Assembly: GCA_947095585.1 (NCBI GenBank)
Contig: OX352765.1
Location: 65,721,425 to 65,785,424 of the forward strand
Length of the DNA: 64,000 bases
Source: Nephrocerus scutellatus
Taxonomy: Eukaryota > Arthropoda > Insecta > Diptera > Pipunculidae
Direction: 5' to 3'
In this document: positions 1-10,848 of the stretch, piece by piece
Position numbering within the stretch: the stretch's first letter is position 1
Layout: every line of letters begins with the position of its first letter
The notes under the pieces: generated by a model
Databases searched by the model: none
Told to the model about the DNA's origin: nothing
What the model saw: the letters and a program-made list of their open reading frames with translations, nothing else
Translations under genes and position numbers: made by a program

Positions 1-60
1 TATAAATTTTATTTTTAATTTGCCGTCCTACGATGTATTCTTGCGCGTATTGTAATGAAA

Positions 61-440
61 CGAAATAAATGTCAAAAATAGTGGTTTTACCACCTACTAT
101 CTTGAAAACAGCGCCACCTAACGGGTCCAAATTTCACAAAAACCCAAATAGCAACGAAACAAACGTATAGTTAAAATTTTAAGTTCCTAAGATGCTTCGT
201 TACTAAGAAACAGAAAAACTGTTATATCTTGGAAACAGCGCCATCTATCAGGTCCAAATTTCACAAAAACCCAAATAGTAATGAAACAAACTTATGGTTA
301 AAATCAGAAGTTCCTAAGATGCTTCTTTGCTGAGAAACAAAAAAACCGTTATATTTTGACAACAGTGCCACTTAGAGAGTTCAAACCAAAACAAAAACCC
401 AAACCGCTAAAATCCTAATCTATGGTGAAAATTTCAGCTT
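61..440. repeat. Tandem repeat, about three units of 127 bp
   Basis: A block containing GCGCCA, then GGTCCAAATTTCACA, then AAGTTCCTAAGATGCTTC recurs. The anchor (GCGCCA/GTGCCA) sits at about 111, 238 and 365, an exact 127-bp spacing. The third unit is the most diverged and decays after about 400. No coding capacity was seen. The array may extend left of the window. Confidence 0.8.
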
Positions 441-836
441 CTTGCTATATCTGGTTCCTGAGAAAAGCAATCTCAAAAAATTAGCACACCATTTTTATAT
501 ATTAGATTATCTTGCTTTCTACTACAACTTTTTCTGTATCTGGCCAATCTTTTTGAAGAAGCAGCCAGCTGTTGTCGTTTCTTGTCCTTCATTTCTACAA
601 GCCCATTTCCAGTTAATTCTCGACACCTAAAGTGGTCTTGTAATTTTGTTGACTATATTTATCAGCCGAGTAGATGTCACTCCATTGGCGTAGTTTGTGA
701 GTTGCCCCGTTATTTTTCTTAAGCGCTCTATTTTTTGCACAAGCCGCTTTTCCCACGGAGGAATTCTTTGTGGTCGCGGTGTTGCTCTTTCTTGAGGGAG
801 TAGATGTAGATATCAGTTTCAAGACATTTTTTTTTT
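440..836 (-). pseudogene. LINE ORF fragment, downstream piece of a split element (LINE5)
   Basis: On the minus strand, joining frames gives IPPWEKRLVQKIERLRKITG and, further on, KKRQQLAASSKRLARYRK. This matches the basic region that lies ahead of the reverse transcriptase in a large class of insect LINE proteins. A stop codon and frame changes interrupt it. The upstream part of the same protein type lies at 5750-6300 on the same strand, so this looks like one LINE cut open by the elements at 837-5740. The clade was not determined; an R4/Dong-like element is a guess. Confidence 0.5.
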
Positions 837-1731
837 AAATTCTCTATATTAACTTCACTTGCCCGTGTGTTTGTGGGTTTGTGGGCTTGGGGTTTGTGGG
901 CTTGTGGATTTGTCATGGATTCTTGCGATCAATTTTTAACCCACTTCCTACAGCCCGATTTTATTGAAATTTGGCACACATGTGTATTTCCGGAGACAAC
1001 ACTTTCTATTAAATTTTGAGGCCCCTCGGGCTGCAGGGTCGGGGGGCTCCCATACAAAAATTTTAAAAAATTTACCCGATTCTTCAAATTTTACACACAT
1101 GTGTATACCCAATAAACAATACTTTTTCGAAAATTTGGTAGTGATCGGGTCCCGGGTTCGGCCGCAAGGCCCTTATACATTTTTTAAATATCTATACTGG
1201 CATCAGATATTGGTCGCCCTTTATGGACTGTGTGGGGTGTGTGCTGCACAGTCGGCTGCGCTGCATGGTTTTGGTGGTAGAGAGAGAGAGAAAAATCTTA
1301 GCTCACGCACAAATGAACCCAGCAAATGAAACGAGACATAAATGTTTTATGCTTAATTCAACTTACATTTTTATTTACTGAATGTTATTTTTATTGATGT
1401 CGTTTTTTGTTGTCGATATCAACTTACAGATAGAACAACAAGTTTTCGTAATATTCTGTCATTTCGCGTTTTCATAAATTAGTTCAGAGCAGTCAAAGAG
1501 TTCTCAAGATAAATGTTCGTGTTTCTTATTTGCTCAGAGTATGAGCGTGCTCTAAGTGCTCAGAATAAAATGATCTGAGCATTTTAAATTTAAACATCTG
1601 ATGGCAAATATCTGTTTCGATGATTTTCTCCTACAATAAAAATAAAAGGCCCAGGATCGAGGGGCTCCCATATCAATTTCTGCGATTAGAGAATTTAGAT
1701 GAAAAATTTTAATTTTTATGGGTTGTTTTTT
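837..1731 (+). mobile_element. HINE-like non-autonomous element H1 (long form)
   Basis: It starts with AAATTCTCTATATTAACTTC after a T-run. Two degenerate modules carry the ACACATGTGT palindrome. It ends with TTAGAGAATTTA, an A/T hairpin and GGGTTGT followed by T's. The inner 1200-1650 segment, with an AGAGAG stretch and a TGCTCAGAG-rich region, is shared with the copies at 46236-47108 (opposite strand) and 55448-57330, so it belongs to the long form. Open frames inside are chance. Confidence 0.75.
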
Positions 1732-2110
1732 TTTTAAAAAAGACTCATTACCAAAGGATAAGTCCCTGAATGACTTTCGTCACGGCAATAAGTGGGGCTA
1801 TGCCTTTTATTAAAATTAAAAATTAAAAATTGGAAGGAATGTGATTTACAATATAACACATTCCTCACGTTTGTAGCCGGTTTCAATTTATTTTCTCAGA
1901 ATTATCTCTGATTCATTGAAAAAAGCAATATGAAAAAACGAACACGAAACTAAAACGACGCGAGTCCAAATACTTTTATCAATGAATCATGGTCAGGGAA
2001 AACTACAAAAAACCCTGACCAAGAAAATATTACAAAATAAACAACAAATTATAAATAATACAAAAAATACAATCAATAATAATTTTTTTTATATAAAATA
2101 ATTGCACCCT

Positions 2111-2705
2111 CTAATGAATAGTACGGTCGTACTTCAGGAAGTTGTTGACAGCTATTTTGAAGGCCTGTAAATTATAAGATTCGGGAAATACGGAGTCGAC
2201 CAATTGATTCCACATCGAAGTCACTCTCGGATAAAAGGACGATTTGAAGTGTTGGGTTCTACATGAGAACGGGTTTAAGGCAAATCTATGTTGATTAGAC
2301 CTCAAACGAGTGTTGACGTTGCTGACAAAAGGACCTGGGAATAGAGAACGGGTTTCTGAAGAACATCTACCGTTGTAAAATTTGTAGAAAACAGATAAAG
2401 CTCCAACATTACGTCTATGCTCCAAAGAATCAAGAGATGAAGTAATGGTTACATCGTTTATCAAACGGATAACTCTATTTTGTATTCCATCAAAATAAAC
2501 CAAATGCGATCTTGGAGCCCCACCCCACACAAATGAATTAAATTCTAAAATTGGTCTAACATAAGATTTATATAATCTTAATACTTCAGAGGGGCTGAAG
2601 TAAAAGTTGCAACGTCTTATAAAGCCCAAGCATTGGCTCGCTCTTTTTGAGATTTCATAATTATGTTCCTTCTTTCAAACCTAACATCTTAAGTGAAACT
2701 GATCT
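2111..2705 (-). pseudogene. L1-A C-terminal domain
   Basis: This reading frame lies downstream of the reverse transcriptase. It contains YKSYVRPILEFNSFVWGGAP, the typical thumb/C-terminal signature of CR1/Jockey LINEs, then RIQNRVIRLINDV and SMWNQLVDSVFPESYNLQAF. It ends at a stop near 2111. A frame break near 2640-2820 separates it from the palm domain. L1-B and L1-C have near-identical versions of 187 residues. Confidence 0.75.
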
Positions 2706-2820
2706 CGCAATAGTGGCACCATTAATTACTGGTGCTACGTAATGTTGAATTGCCTTTTGAGAAAAAAGACAAGCCTGGAATTTATTTGGGTTTAATTCCA
2801 CCCTATTAGATCTGTCCTAA

Positions 2821-3545
2821 TCAAGAATGACTTGAGTTCGAATTCATTAATTCACGCGAACCAATCAAGCGAGAATTGCATTCTTTTTGACTAACAAACT
2901 CCATGGAAGCCGATAACGTCGTATCATCAGCAAATGAGTGGATATCACATGTTGTAGAAGACAACAAGTCATTGATATATATTAAGAATAATGTTGGCGA
3001 TAAGGATGACCCTTGAGGAACGCCAGCATTGATCTCATGCGAAGATGAGGAAAAACCATTCAATACCACTTTTATTTTGCGGTTCCATAAATAATCCTCA
3101 ATCCATGTAATGAGAGAGGGGTGTAAGTTGAGCGCACGAATCTTATTAATAAGACAAATATGCCAAACTCTATTAAAAGCCTTAGAAATATCCAAGGATA
3201 CAACGCTTGATTCGCCTAGATTTTCAATGCTTCGCTCCCAACAATGAGTCATGTACGTCATTAGTTCACCTGAAGATTTTTTCGAAATCCATGCTGAACA
3301 TCGGATAAAAGAGCATTCGAATCCAGATAGCTCATTAGTTTGAAATTAATGATAGATTCCATTACTTTTGATAAAACTGACAACAGAGCAATAGGGCGGT
3401 AGTTAGTAGGTGCAGATTTATCACCATTTTTCGGGACGGGTTGAATATTAGCTATTTTCCAAATTGACGGAAAAACACCTGTCTTCATTGAGAGATAAAA
3501 CAATTTGCTAAGCGGTTTTGCCAAAGTATGATGACATCTTTTCAA
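2821..3545 (-). pseudogene. L1-A reverse transcriptase
   Basis: Reverse transcriptase motifs occur in order: IQPVPKNGDKSAPTNYRPIA, SVLSKVMESIINF, DVQHGFRK, SVVSLDISKAFNRVWH, AGVPQGSSLSPTLFLIYIND and HSFADDTT. FADD carries the paired catalytic aspartates, so the active-site sequence is intact. A frame change separates the finger region (3261-3545) from the palm (2821-3261), at a spot where L1-B and L1-C read through with RSSGWERS. So this copy cannot make the full protein in one frame. Confidence 0.85.
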
Positions 3546-4868
3546 TAATAATGGTGGAATACCGTCAGGTCCAGTTGCTTTATTGGGGTCAAGTTCTTTA
3601 AGAATTTTGGAAACAACCCGACGACGGAAATAACATTCGGAAGAATTAGTGGACTTTGGTTAGAAAATGGAAGGGTTGACGCACTAGCAAAATGCGAAGC
3701 TAAGAGATTGGCTTTCTGAATATCAGTTTTATAAAGAATACCATTATGGAATAAAGTAGGAACAGAAGAAGTCTTTTCTGCAAAGTTTCTTTTAACCATT
3801 GCTGCAAATGACCAAAAGCTTTTAATGTTTGAATCAGAATCTAAAATTTTCCGCATGCTATCTCGAATCTTTTGGTCATTTATTATTTTGGACCTGTTAA
3901 TTATAGCGTTAGCTATATTTCTGGCTATTCTAAACTTAACAAGGTTTTCTACGGATGGGGAATTAACGTAGTCCAAATGGGCTGATTTTTTACTCGCGAC
4001 TGCTGACCTGCAGTTATCATCAAACCACTTATTCTTACGAATATTGCTTTTCTTAAAGGAGGAAGGAATGAAATTTTTCATTCCTAGCAGAATGGTTGAC
4101 GTGATCAGTTGAGATGCTTCATCAGCATTATTGTTGGAAAAGCAGGTTGACCAATCAAATGAGCTAAAAAATTGATTCAGGAGCCTTTTACTTGTTGACT
4201 CTACAAGGGTTGGAGTTATTGAAAATTTGGCTAATACCAGAGCGTGGTCGGAAAGACCTAATGGAGCAGATAAATCAATTGAATATTTATCTGGCATAGA
4301 AGTTAGAAATAAATCTAATAGGTGAGGTGATTGACCAGCTGTATCGGGATATCTAGTTGGCTTATCGACGAGTTGTGTTAGAAGATTGGTATCTGAAAAT
4401 AGTTCTGCGGATTCACCTGATCGATCTCTACCATTGGAATATGTCAACCAAGAATCATTATAGACATTTAAATCTCCCAAGACTACTAATTCTGAAGTTG
4501 GTGAGGATTCGTAAATCTTGTCAATTATTTGCGATAAATTATCAAATTCAATAATAGTGTCATTAGGTGACAAATTAGGACTACGATAAAGGGAACAAAT
4601 TACATTTACATTTCGGAACATTAAAATTAGAAACACTAAAACAGATATCATCTCTAATAAAGAGAACAACCCCTCGATGCGGAACCAAACAGTCGACACG
4701 AGAATACCCCGGACATTGAAAATCATTAGGGCTACCCATAAAAGAAACCTGCGTTTCACATAAACTAAGAACCGCAGGTTTATTCGCGTGAAGATGCGCT
4801 ACGATGGAGTTAAAATTACCCCTAAAGCCGCGAATATTAGTGAAATGAATTTCAAAATAAGAATTCAT
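3542..4868 (-). pseudogene. L1-A endonuclease domain and linker (broken)
   Basis: This is an apurinic-like endonuclease of the exonuclease-endonuclease-phosphatase fold, which nicks target DNA to prime reverse transcription. It starts near 4868 with MNSYFEIHFTNIRGF and continues with LSLCETQ, SLYRSPN, GDLNVYNDSW and GLSDHALVLAKF. The last is the catalytic SDH signature near its C-terminus. A frame change lies near 4581-4620. A linker of about 180 residues follows, rich in basic and Asn residues. L1-B and L1-C carry only the second half of this domain (from about PTRYPD). Confidence 0.8.
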
Positions 4869-5084
4869 TTCACAATGTAAAAATAACGAAATACACGAAA
4901 AAATATGTTAAATAAATTTAAAAAAAACAATTAAAAGTTACACAATAAGAAGATTTTTTTAAAAGACAACAGCCCAACAGAAAATCGCAACGAATTCGCT
5001 TGTAGTACCAGGCCTTACAAACGAAAGAGTCACGAAAATAACTGAGCCGATAGGCTTTCCAAAAATTCAACTTAAATAAATCTA

Positions 5085-5470
5085 ATATATAAAAATCTCG
5101 TGTCACGGTGTTTGAGGCTCAACTACTCCGAAACGGCTATGTATATTTAGTAGGTATGAGAATAGGTTTTAAAGTGAAAAAAAAATACCGCTAGGTGAAA
5201 AAAAAAAAAAAATTTGAGAACGACTGGACTGATTTGGCTATAGTCCGAACATTGTTTTTGTGGTATTATTTATGGAACGATTTGGCTCAAATTCACACCA
5301 TATAATATTTAAATAAAAAGAAAGTCGTTGACAAAATTTGGACCGTGGGCGTGGCGTCAGTGGGTGGGAGGTCAGTGGGCGGTGGTCAGCGGGACGGGGC
5401 AGCCGGGAAACGCGGGTGTAAGTGGTCGTGGCGACAGTTAAGAAAGTTGAAAGTTGTTTCTGTTGACCGA
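5085..5470 (+). mobile_element. Helitron-like non-autonomous fragment (candidate)
   Basis: The sequence has ATATAAAAATCTCGTGTCAC, then ACTCCGAAACGGCTATG and GGACTGATTTGGCTATAGTC. These resemble motifs common in Helitron/Helentron-type non-autonomous elements of insects. A reverse-oriented partial relative of the ATTTATGGAACGATTTGG part lies near 53665-53705. A G-rich run (GTCAGTGGGTGGGAGG and similar) follows at 5345-5400. Boundaries are not defined. The rest, up to 5740, shows nothing recognisable. Confidence 0.35.
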
Positions 5471-5749
5471 CCGACAAAATGTCCTCCTTTGCTAGCCAAG
5501 CGATGATTTTTTCAGCTGAAGAGACGACTTGCCAAGACCAAATAACTTTAAACTCCAGCAATAACAAATAAACACAACAATAAATATTGAATTATACAGT
5601 ACACAACCCGAAATAATGGAAAAAAAAAACAAATTTTTAATTAAAATGAAAAAAGAAAAAACGAATATTTTCAATTATTTCAAAAATTTATTATTTTTTT
5701 GGAAAATTTTTTTTTTGCTTGCGTATTTCTCAAGGCTCGCTTACCATCA

Positions 5750-6300
5750 TCATTTACCAAAGACAGTAAGTGGCATACTTCTTGGGTGTTTCTCAATTGG
5801 TAAGCCTGGCTGAGGATCTATGTTTTCAAATTCCTCTTGTGCTGATCGGAAATTATATACAAGGCTTTGAAGTTTACTGCTTCCAGTTTCACTTTCAGTA
5901 TTTGAATTGATAGATCTCGTTGTTTCACTTTCCATTTCTGGGATTTCGTTGCTGTTAATATCCGAAAAATCTGAGGATGGCAGACCAATTCCAACTGTTT
6001 CGTTTGTTGTTGGTAGCTCCCCCTGCGCTACTTTCCCAGTTGGAGACGGTTCCATGGCTGTTCTTAGGTCCTGTGAAACTTGTGCTTTTATTTCATTTAC
6101 TTCCGTATTGCTTAGTAAATTCTTTTTGATGATTGCTCTTCGACGGTCCGTTATGTTTTGTTCTGAGAGCCGTCCGAGGTCTGGAAATGATTGCAGGAAC
6201 TGTCTCAAAAGCGGTTTGTAAGCATGTAGTTCGGTTTCTAGTTTTGTGGCTACAAAGTAGCAACGGATGACTTCTTGAAGGCACTCAGTGGGTATCTAAC
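5750..6300 (-). pseudogene. LINE ORF fragment, upstream piece of the split element (LINE5)
   Basis: One minus-strand frame is open from about 6300 to 5750. It contains VIRCYFVATKLETELHAYKP, FPDLGRLSEQNITDRRRAII and NEIKAQVSQDLR, then a Ser/Glu/Thr-rich stretch and KHPRSMPLTVFGK. This LETELxAYxPLL...SEQxIxDRRRAI pattern recurs in insect LINE proteins ahead of the PPWE basic region, here found at 440-836. The function of this N-terminal region is unknown to me. No start codon was chosen because the upstream end is lost at the junction with RTE sequence. Confidence 0.5.
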
Positions 6301-6344
6301 AGTTTTCATAGTGCCATTGTCCCGTTGCAACCGTGGTCCGGTCC

Positions 6345-6833
6345 TAGCCTCCCACAAAAAAACTTTCCGCCGGTCCCAATTTTGAGCCGATGTTATTCAG
6401 TCTTGCATCCTTAAACTCTAAGCGTCCTGGTTTACGCCATCCTTTTAGCGTATGCTTGGCCGGCCTCGCTGTCGTCTTCCATAAATCTTACCGTAAAGAA
6501 CTTTCCGAGCAGAATCCTATTCGCTCATGCGAGCTAGGTGTCCTGCCCACTGAAGCCTACCGAGCTTAATTTTCTACACGATCTCATCGTTATAGAGTCT
6601 CCGTGATCGTGCTTCCTCGCATACGGTCAGATGTCAGAATGCTTTTTGCTAAACACCCAAGTCTCGTATCCATATGTAAGTACTGGTATGACCATTGTCT
6701 TATATACCAGCAGCTTGGATGTTATGGTTAAGTTCCTGGATTTGAATAGTCTTGACAGACTATAGTAGGCTTTGTTGGCTTTAAGCAACCGTGCGCGTAT
6801 TTCTGGTTCCATGCTGTTATCGGTTGCTACAGT
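6345..6833 (-). pseudogene. RTE-type LINE copy RTE-1, 3' part
   Basis: The minus strand encodes LLKANKAYYSLSRLFKSRNL and TYGYETWVFSKK, the end of the RTE-clade reverse transcriptase. It is followed by the RLRWAGH-type tail region, decayed here but seen clearly at 38390-38640. The copy is interrupted at about 6834 by the LTR of a gypsy element and resumes at 10941. Compared with the uninterrupted copy at 38390-40545, roughly 300 bp of RTE sequence is missing at the insertion. Confidence 0.75.
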
Positions 6834-6834
6834 T

Positions 6835-6850
6835 TGTTATGTATTGATCT

Positions 6851-6894
<44 letters not shown>

Positions 6895-7044
6895 GTATAC
6901 ATCTATTCTATAGTCTCTTAAGTGTATAATCTCTTCTTATTTGCTTCTCTTTAGTTACTCTAGAACAAGTATTATGTCATTTTAATGCTTACAATAAAGT
7001 CAGTGGTGACATTGAACCGAAAGATAAAAGACGTGAAATATTAC
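6835..7044 (+). repeat. Gypsy-1 5' LTR and primer-binding site
   Basis: It starts TGTTATGTATTG, contains an (AT)n run at about 6853-6891, and shares ATTCGTATACATCTATTCTA and CTTAAGTGTATAATCTCTTC with the 3' end of the element. It ends near ATATTACA. The following GTGGCGACGAGGATGG looks like a tRNA primer-binding site. Confidence 0.7.
6853..6891. repeat. (AT)n microsatellite inside the LTR
   Basis: About 20 AT units. The 3' LTR has only a short ATATATAT there, so the run expanded in the 5' LTR or shrank in the 3' LTR. Confidence 0.9.
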
Positions 7045-7099
7045 AGTGGCGACGAGGATGGGATAAGGAAGTAAAACCAATTATCGGCTCGGTCGAGGT

Positions 7100-7870
7100 T
7101 TTTGTGTTCGGAGAAGATTTCGATTTATATGTCCGTCGCTAGGTCATTTTTTTAAGCTAAATACAATTGAAGACAAGGACAAAGTTTCGTTCTTGTGCAG
7201 TTTGGGTGGGCCGGAGCTCTATAAAGTTGTTGTGTCGCTAACGGCTCCAAAATCGGAGAACGAGTTTTCTTACAGCGATTTAGAAAAAAAATTGCGCGAA
7301 CATTTTAGACCAAAAAGAAATATAATTGCTGAAAGTTTGCGATGGAGAAATAACAGAATTTGTAATTGAATTGAAGCAGCTGGCGCAGCAGTGCGAGTTC
7401 GGTGAATTGATAAAAGTGAATAAAGACTGTTAATACAATTTGTTTGTGGAATTAGAGATGAAAAAATACAAGAAGGATTACTAGGTGAAGGCGAGATAAA
7501 AACATTCGAAAAAGCAATTCAAATTGCTAATGCCGTGGAGATGACATCAAGAAACGTAGTCATGATAAAAGAGGAAGAAGGACAAGTAAATGTGTTGAGG
7601 AAAAACGAGGAACAACAACGGAAGAAAAGACAAAGCTACAATTTTAAACCACGATCGAACTACGGGGAGCAGGTTACAACTCAAAAGCAGAATGACAAAG
7701 TATACAGGGGCGAAGCATCGTACCGCAAAGCAGAAGGGACTTTTCGTAAAGGGGTGATTTGTTTTCGTTGCGGCAGAGCAGGACATATACAAAAATTATG
7801 TAGAGTGAGAAAAGTGCGAGGTACTTTTAAAAAGCTGGATGATGAAGATAAAGAAGAGGAAAACGATGAA
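7100..7870 (+). pseudogene. Gypsy-1 gag with CCHC zinc knuckle
   Basis: A degenerate capsid-like region lies at 7110-7530, with FGEDFDLYVRR and SDLEKKLREHFRPKRN. A basic, Gln-rich stretch follows, then the zinc knuckle CFRCGRAGHIQKLC at about 7760-7800. This is the CX2CX4HX4C nucleic-acid-binding motif of Ty3/gypsy gag. The capsid part has stops and frame changes. From 7535 the frame stays open into the protease. Confidence 0.75.
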
Positions 7871-7899
7871 TGGTGCAACCAAATTAATAATTTAACATC

Positions 7900-8250
7900 T
7901 TCTAAGGTTAATTCGCTTAAAATCAATTTAAAGGTTGAAAATAAGATTTTTTCGTTTGAGTTAGACACAGGTGCATGTGTGACTGTCATTCACAAGAATG
8001 ATTTTTAAAGTATTTTTCCGAGAAACAATTGGTAAGTGAAGAAAAAGCATTTAAATTGATTTTAGGCGAAAATATAAAGTCAATGGGCAAATTTGTTGCC
8101 AGTGTTCAGTACCAATATGTACGATTTGAGTCGGAATTAATGGTGGTTAACACTAGGGTATACTTTGGTCCCTTATTGGGAAGAAATTGGTTGCAATTGA
8201 TTTTTAAAGATTGGAAAAATATTTTATTGTGGATCATTGTAATAGTTTTA
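7900..8250 (+). pseudogene. Gypsy-1 aspartic protease
   Basis: FELDTGACVTVIHK (about 7950-8000) carries the DTG-type catalytic motif, here DTGA, of a retroviral-type aspartic protease that cuts the Gag-Pol precursor. A stop at 8006-8008 ends that frame. The next piece, with YFGPLLGRNWLQLI, continues the protease-RT junction in another frame. Confidence 0.7.
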
Positions 8251-8399
8251 ATATAAATCAGACTGATTCAGATAGGAATTTAAATAAACTTAAATTTTTG
8301 GAAAAGTATGATAAAATTTTTACAAAATCAATCAATTCAGTTATTAAAGAATTTAAGGCGAAAATCATGTTAAAGGACTTTTTTGATACTTTGCAAAGC

Positions 8400-9550
8400 A
8401 AATACCGTCCGTTATGGGTTAAAGTCAAAAGTTGAAAATGAAATTAAGCGATTGTGCAAAGAAAATGTGTTGATTCCGGTAAAACGTAGCAAGTGGGCCA
8501 GTCCATTAGTTGTTGTTAACAAAGGCGATGGATCAATACGTTTGTGTGTGAACTGCAAACGAACGATCAATAAGTTTGTAGAAATGGAGTATAGCGCGAT
8601 ACCACGCATCGATGATATTTTAGCCTCAATGTGTGGGTGGAAAGTTTCTACAAAACTTGACTTAACAGGTGCTTATTTGCAAGTGGCGGTGTCAGACAGA
8701 TCAAGGGAGTTTCTGACAATTAATACGCATGTTGGATTATTCCAATTTACATGTCTGGTTTTTGGACCTGAAACGGCTCCGCAAATATTTGGTTCAATTA
8801 TTGATCAGATTTTAAGAGGTTTGGAAAATGTCCAGTATATTTTGACGACATTTTAATTGGGGGAGAAACAGAACATGAGTGTCGATAAAATGTAATTCAA
8901 GTACTGGATCGATTATTGAATTACAATGTTAAAGTTAACATTGCGAAATGTAAATTCTTTCAAAGAGGGATTGACTATTTAGGTTATTGTATAACAGGTG
9001 ATGGGGTAAGGCCAAGTTTCCGTAAAGTGGATGCAGTAATCAATGCGCCGGAGCCAAGTTGTAAGTTACAGTTGAAATCTTATCTGGGGATAGTTAACTA
9101 CTACAACAAGTGTATTCCAAATTTATTAAGTCAATTACAGTGCTTATACGAGTTGACAAAAGAAAACGGGAAGTGGGTATGGACAGATGAACATAGGGAA
9201 TGTTTTAACCAGAGTGAAAGTTTAATTACAAATATTGATGTTTTAACACATTATGATCCCTCAAACCCCATTATTGTATCAGCAGACGCATTGTATCGCA
9301 TATGATCGTATCAAGTACACTTAGTACAGCAGAGCGAAACTATTCACAATTACATAGAGAAGCAATAATCTTTTCCATAAAAAAGTTTCATAAATATATT
9401 TATGGGTTGCGGTTTACTATACATAGCGATATCAACCATTAAGGGCCATATTTGGTGATAAAAAGGATGTTTCTGGAGTGTCAGCTAATCGGCTTCAAAG
9501 ATGGGATATATTTTTGTCTATGTCATATGTCATATGACATCAAATATAAA
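8400..9550 (+). pseudogene. Gypsy-1 reverse transcriptase and start of RNase H
   Basis: SKWASPLVVVNKGDGSIRLC, STKLDLTGAYLQVAVSD and LVFGPETAPQIF identify a Ty3/gypsy reverse transcriptase. The catalytic box is damaged: one base is lost near 8845, so the DDILIGG continuation sits in another frame. Next come KCKFFQRGIDYLGYCITGDG and LKSYLGIVNYYNKCIPNL, the connection region. RNase H begins with NPIIVSADA, then breaks into other frames up to the H2 insertion at 9553. The normal PxAF is PQIF here, and further stops confirm it is dead. Confidence 0.85.
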
Positions 9551-9552
9551 AA

Positions 9553-9985
9553 AACAACCCATAAAATTAAAATTTTTCTTGTATATTCTCTAATCGGAGA
9601 TACACACACACACACACACACACACTGCGTGCTCGTCTTGTGGCAAAATCATCCACCAAATTACGCAGCGGCAGCGAACAGCGCTGCTCACAAAGCACAG
9701 AGCTCAGACTTTGCCGTGATCTGATGCGATATAGCGATATTTAAAAATTGTATATTGGGGTCCCCAAGGGGCCGATCGCTCCAAATTTTTACAAAAAGTG
9801 TTTTCCATCGAAGACACACATGTTTACCCGAGGTCCGAGGGAGAAAGTATTGTCACCGGAAATATACATGTGTGCAAAATTTCAATAAAATCGGGCCATG
9901 GGAAGTGGGCTAAAAATTGATCAGAAAATCTGACCAGCCAGCCACCCAGCCAGCCACGTGCACGCGAAGTTAATATAGAGAATTT
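9553..9985 (-). mobile_element. HINE-like element H2, inserted in gypsy pol
   Basis: On the plus strand it reads AACAACCCATAAAATTAAAA, AATTCTCTAATCGG, a (CA)n tract at about 9602-9626, TTTTTACAAAAAGTG modules and GTTAATATAGAGAATTT. The flanking gypsy frame reads DIKYK before and VTDLGNADALSRLP after, so the empty site was an A-run (TATAAAAAGG). No other target duplication is visible. Confidence 0.85.
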
Positions 9986-9990
9986 AAAAA

Positions 9991-10747
9991 GGTTACGGAT
10001 TTAGGCAACGCTGATGCCTTATCAAGATTACCGCTGCCTGAGTGGACAGAAGTAGAGGCTGATAGCATAAATGCAATCAATACTTCTGAATTTCCGTTAA
10101 ACATACAGGATATAAAAAAAATTTGTGTAAAGAGGAAACGCTAAATCAGAGTTTAAGGACAAATAAGTGGCCAAATGAAATAAAGACACCACTAAAACCT
10201 TATTGGGCCAAAAGGGCCTTGCTAGGAACAGAAAAATGGAAGTGCGGAAAGAGCAGTACAAACGTTTAAAAATGGATTAAAAAAAACTATGTTAGATCCG
10301 CATAAAAAGAAAGAACAATGGCAAATTAAAGTTGATAGATTTCTATTGAAGTATAGAACAACACCTAGTTCGGTAACAGGAGTATCGCCCTCTACCATGA
10401 TTTTCAAATATAAACCTCGTACTTTATTAGATATACTTAAGTGCAAAGCTGCAACCAATGAATTTAAGCGTAGTGAACATAAAAATCTGAATCTAAATCA
10501 GAGGAAAAGAACAAGAAAAGAAAAATATCAACCTAAGTTTACTTGTAGCAATAATGTAAAAATTTGTGAATTTAAAAACAATGAAAATATTTTCTATAGA
10601 AATGTGTTTTCTAATACAGTCAAATGTATTCCGGGATTCCGGGAAAAACAAGCTCATATAAACCAATTAAAGAATAATTATACAATTCCTTATAAGTACA
10701 CAAATACTCCGTCAACCTATAAGAGTTCAATGGATTTTAAAAATTAA
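9991..10747 (+). pseudogene. Gypsy-1 RNase H end and integrase C-terminal part
   Basis: After H2 the pol frame resumes with VTDLGNADALSRLPLPEW, the RNase H/integrase junction typical of Ty3/gypsy (NADALSRLP). The zinc-binding domain and most of the integrase catalytic core are missing. The sequence jumps to KKKEQWQIKVDRFLLKYRTT and VTGVSPSTMIFKYKPRTLLD (10289-10440), the end of the core. It then has a basic tail with NQRKRTRKEKYQPK and ends at 10747. The loss of the core explains why the element is short. Confidence 0.8.
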
Positions 10748-10848
10748 TGTAAATCAATATAAGATCACGGACAACTCCGTATGTATGACTAGAAAAATTA
10801 TGTCAGATATATAATTTTATTTAACTTCATTTTAGTTTGGAGGAGTGT

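Larger units (their letters stand above)
1736..5084 (-). mobile_element. CR1/Jockey-like LINE, copy L1-A
   Basis: This is the most complete copy of a LINE family seen four times here. On the minus strand it carries a 5' leader (about 4870-5084), endonuclease, reverse transcriptase, a C-terminal domain and a 3' UTR ending in GGCAATGAGTCTTT plus A's at about 1740-1790. The coding region is broken into several frames. Its 3' tail abuts H1. The 5' boundary is uncertain, because the shared leader seen in L1-C stops near 4980. Confidence 0.8.

Noticed and set aside
964..1329. 121-codon open frame in H1, with similar frames at 36984-37235, 51816-52097 and 55470-55909
   Set aside because: They lie in HINE-like modules, are not shared in frame between copies and show no domain.
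7547..7989. Minus-strand open frames of 81 and 102 codons opposite gypsy gag
   Set aside because: They are shadows of the plus-strand gag frame with its zinc knuckle.
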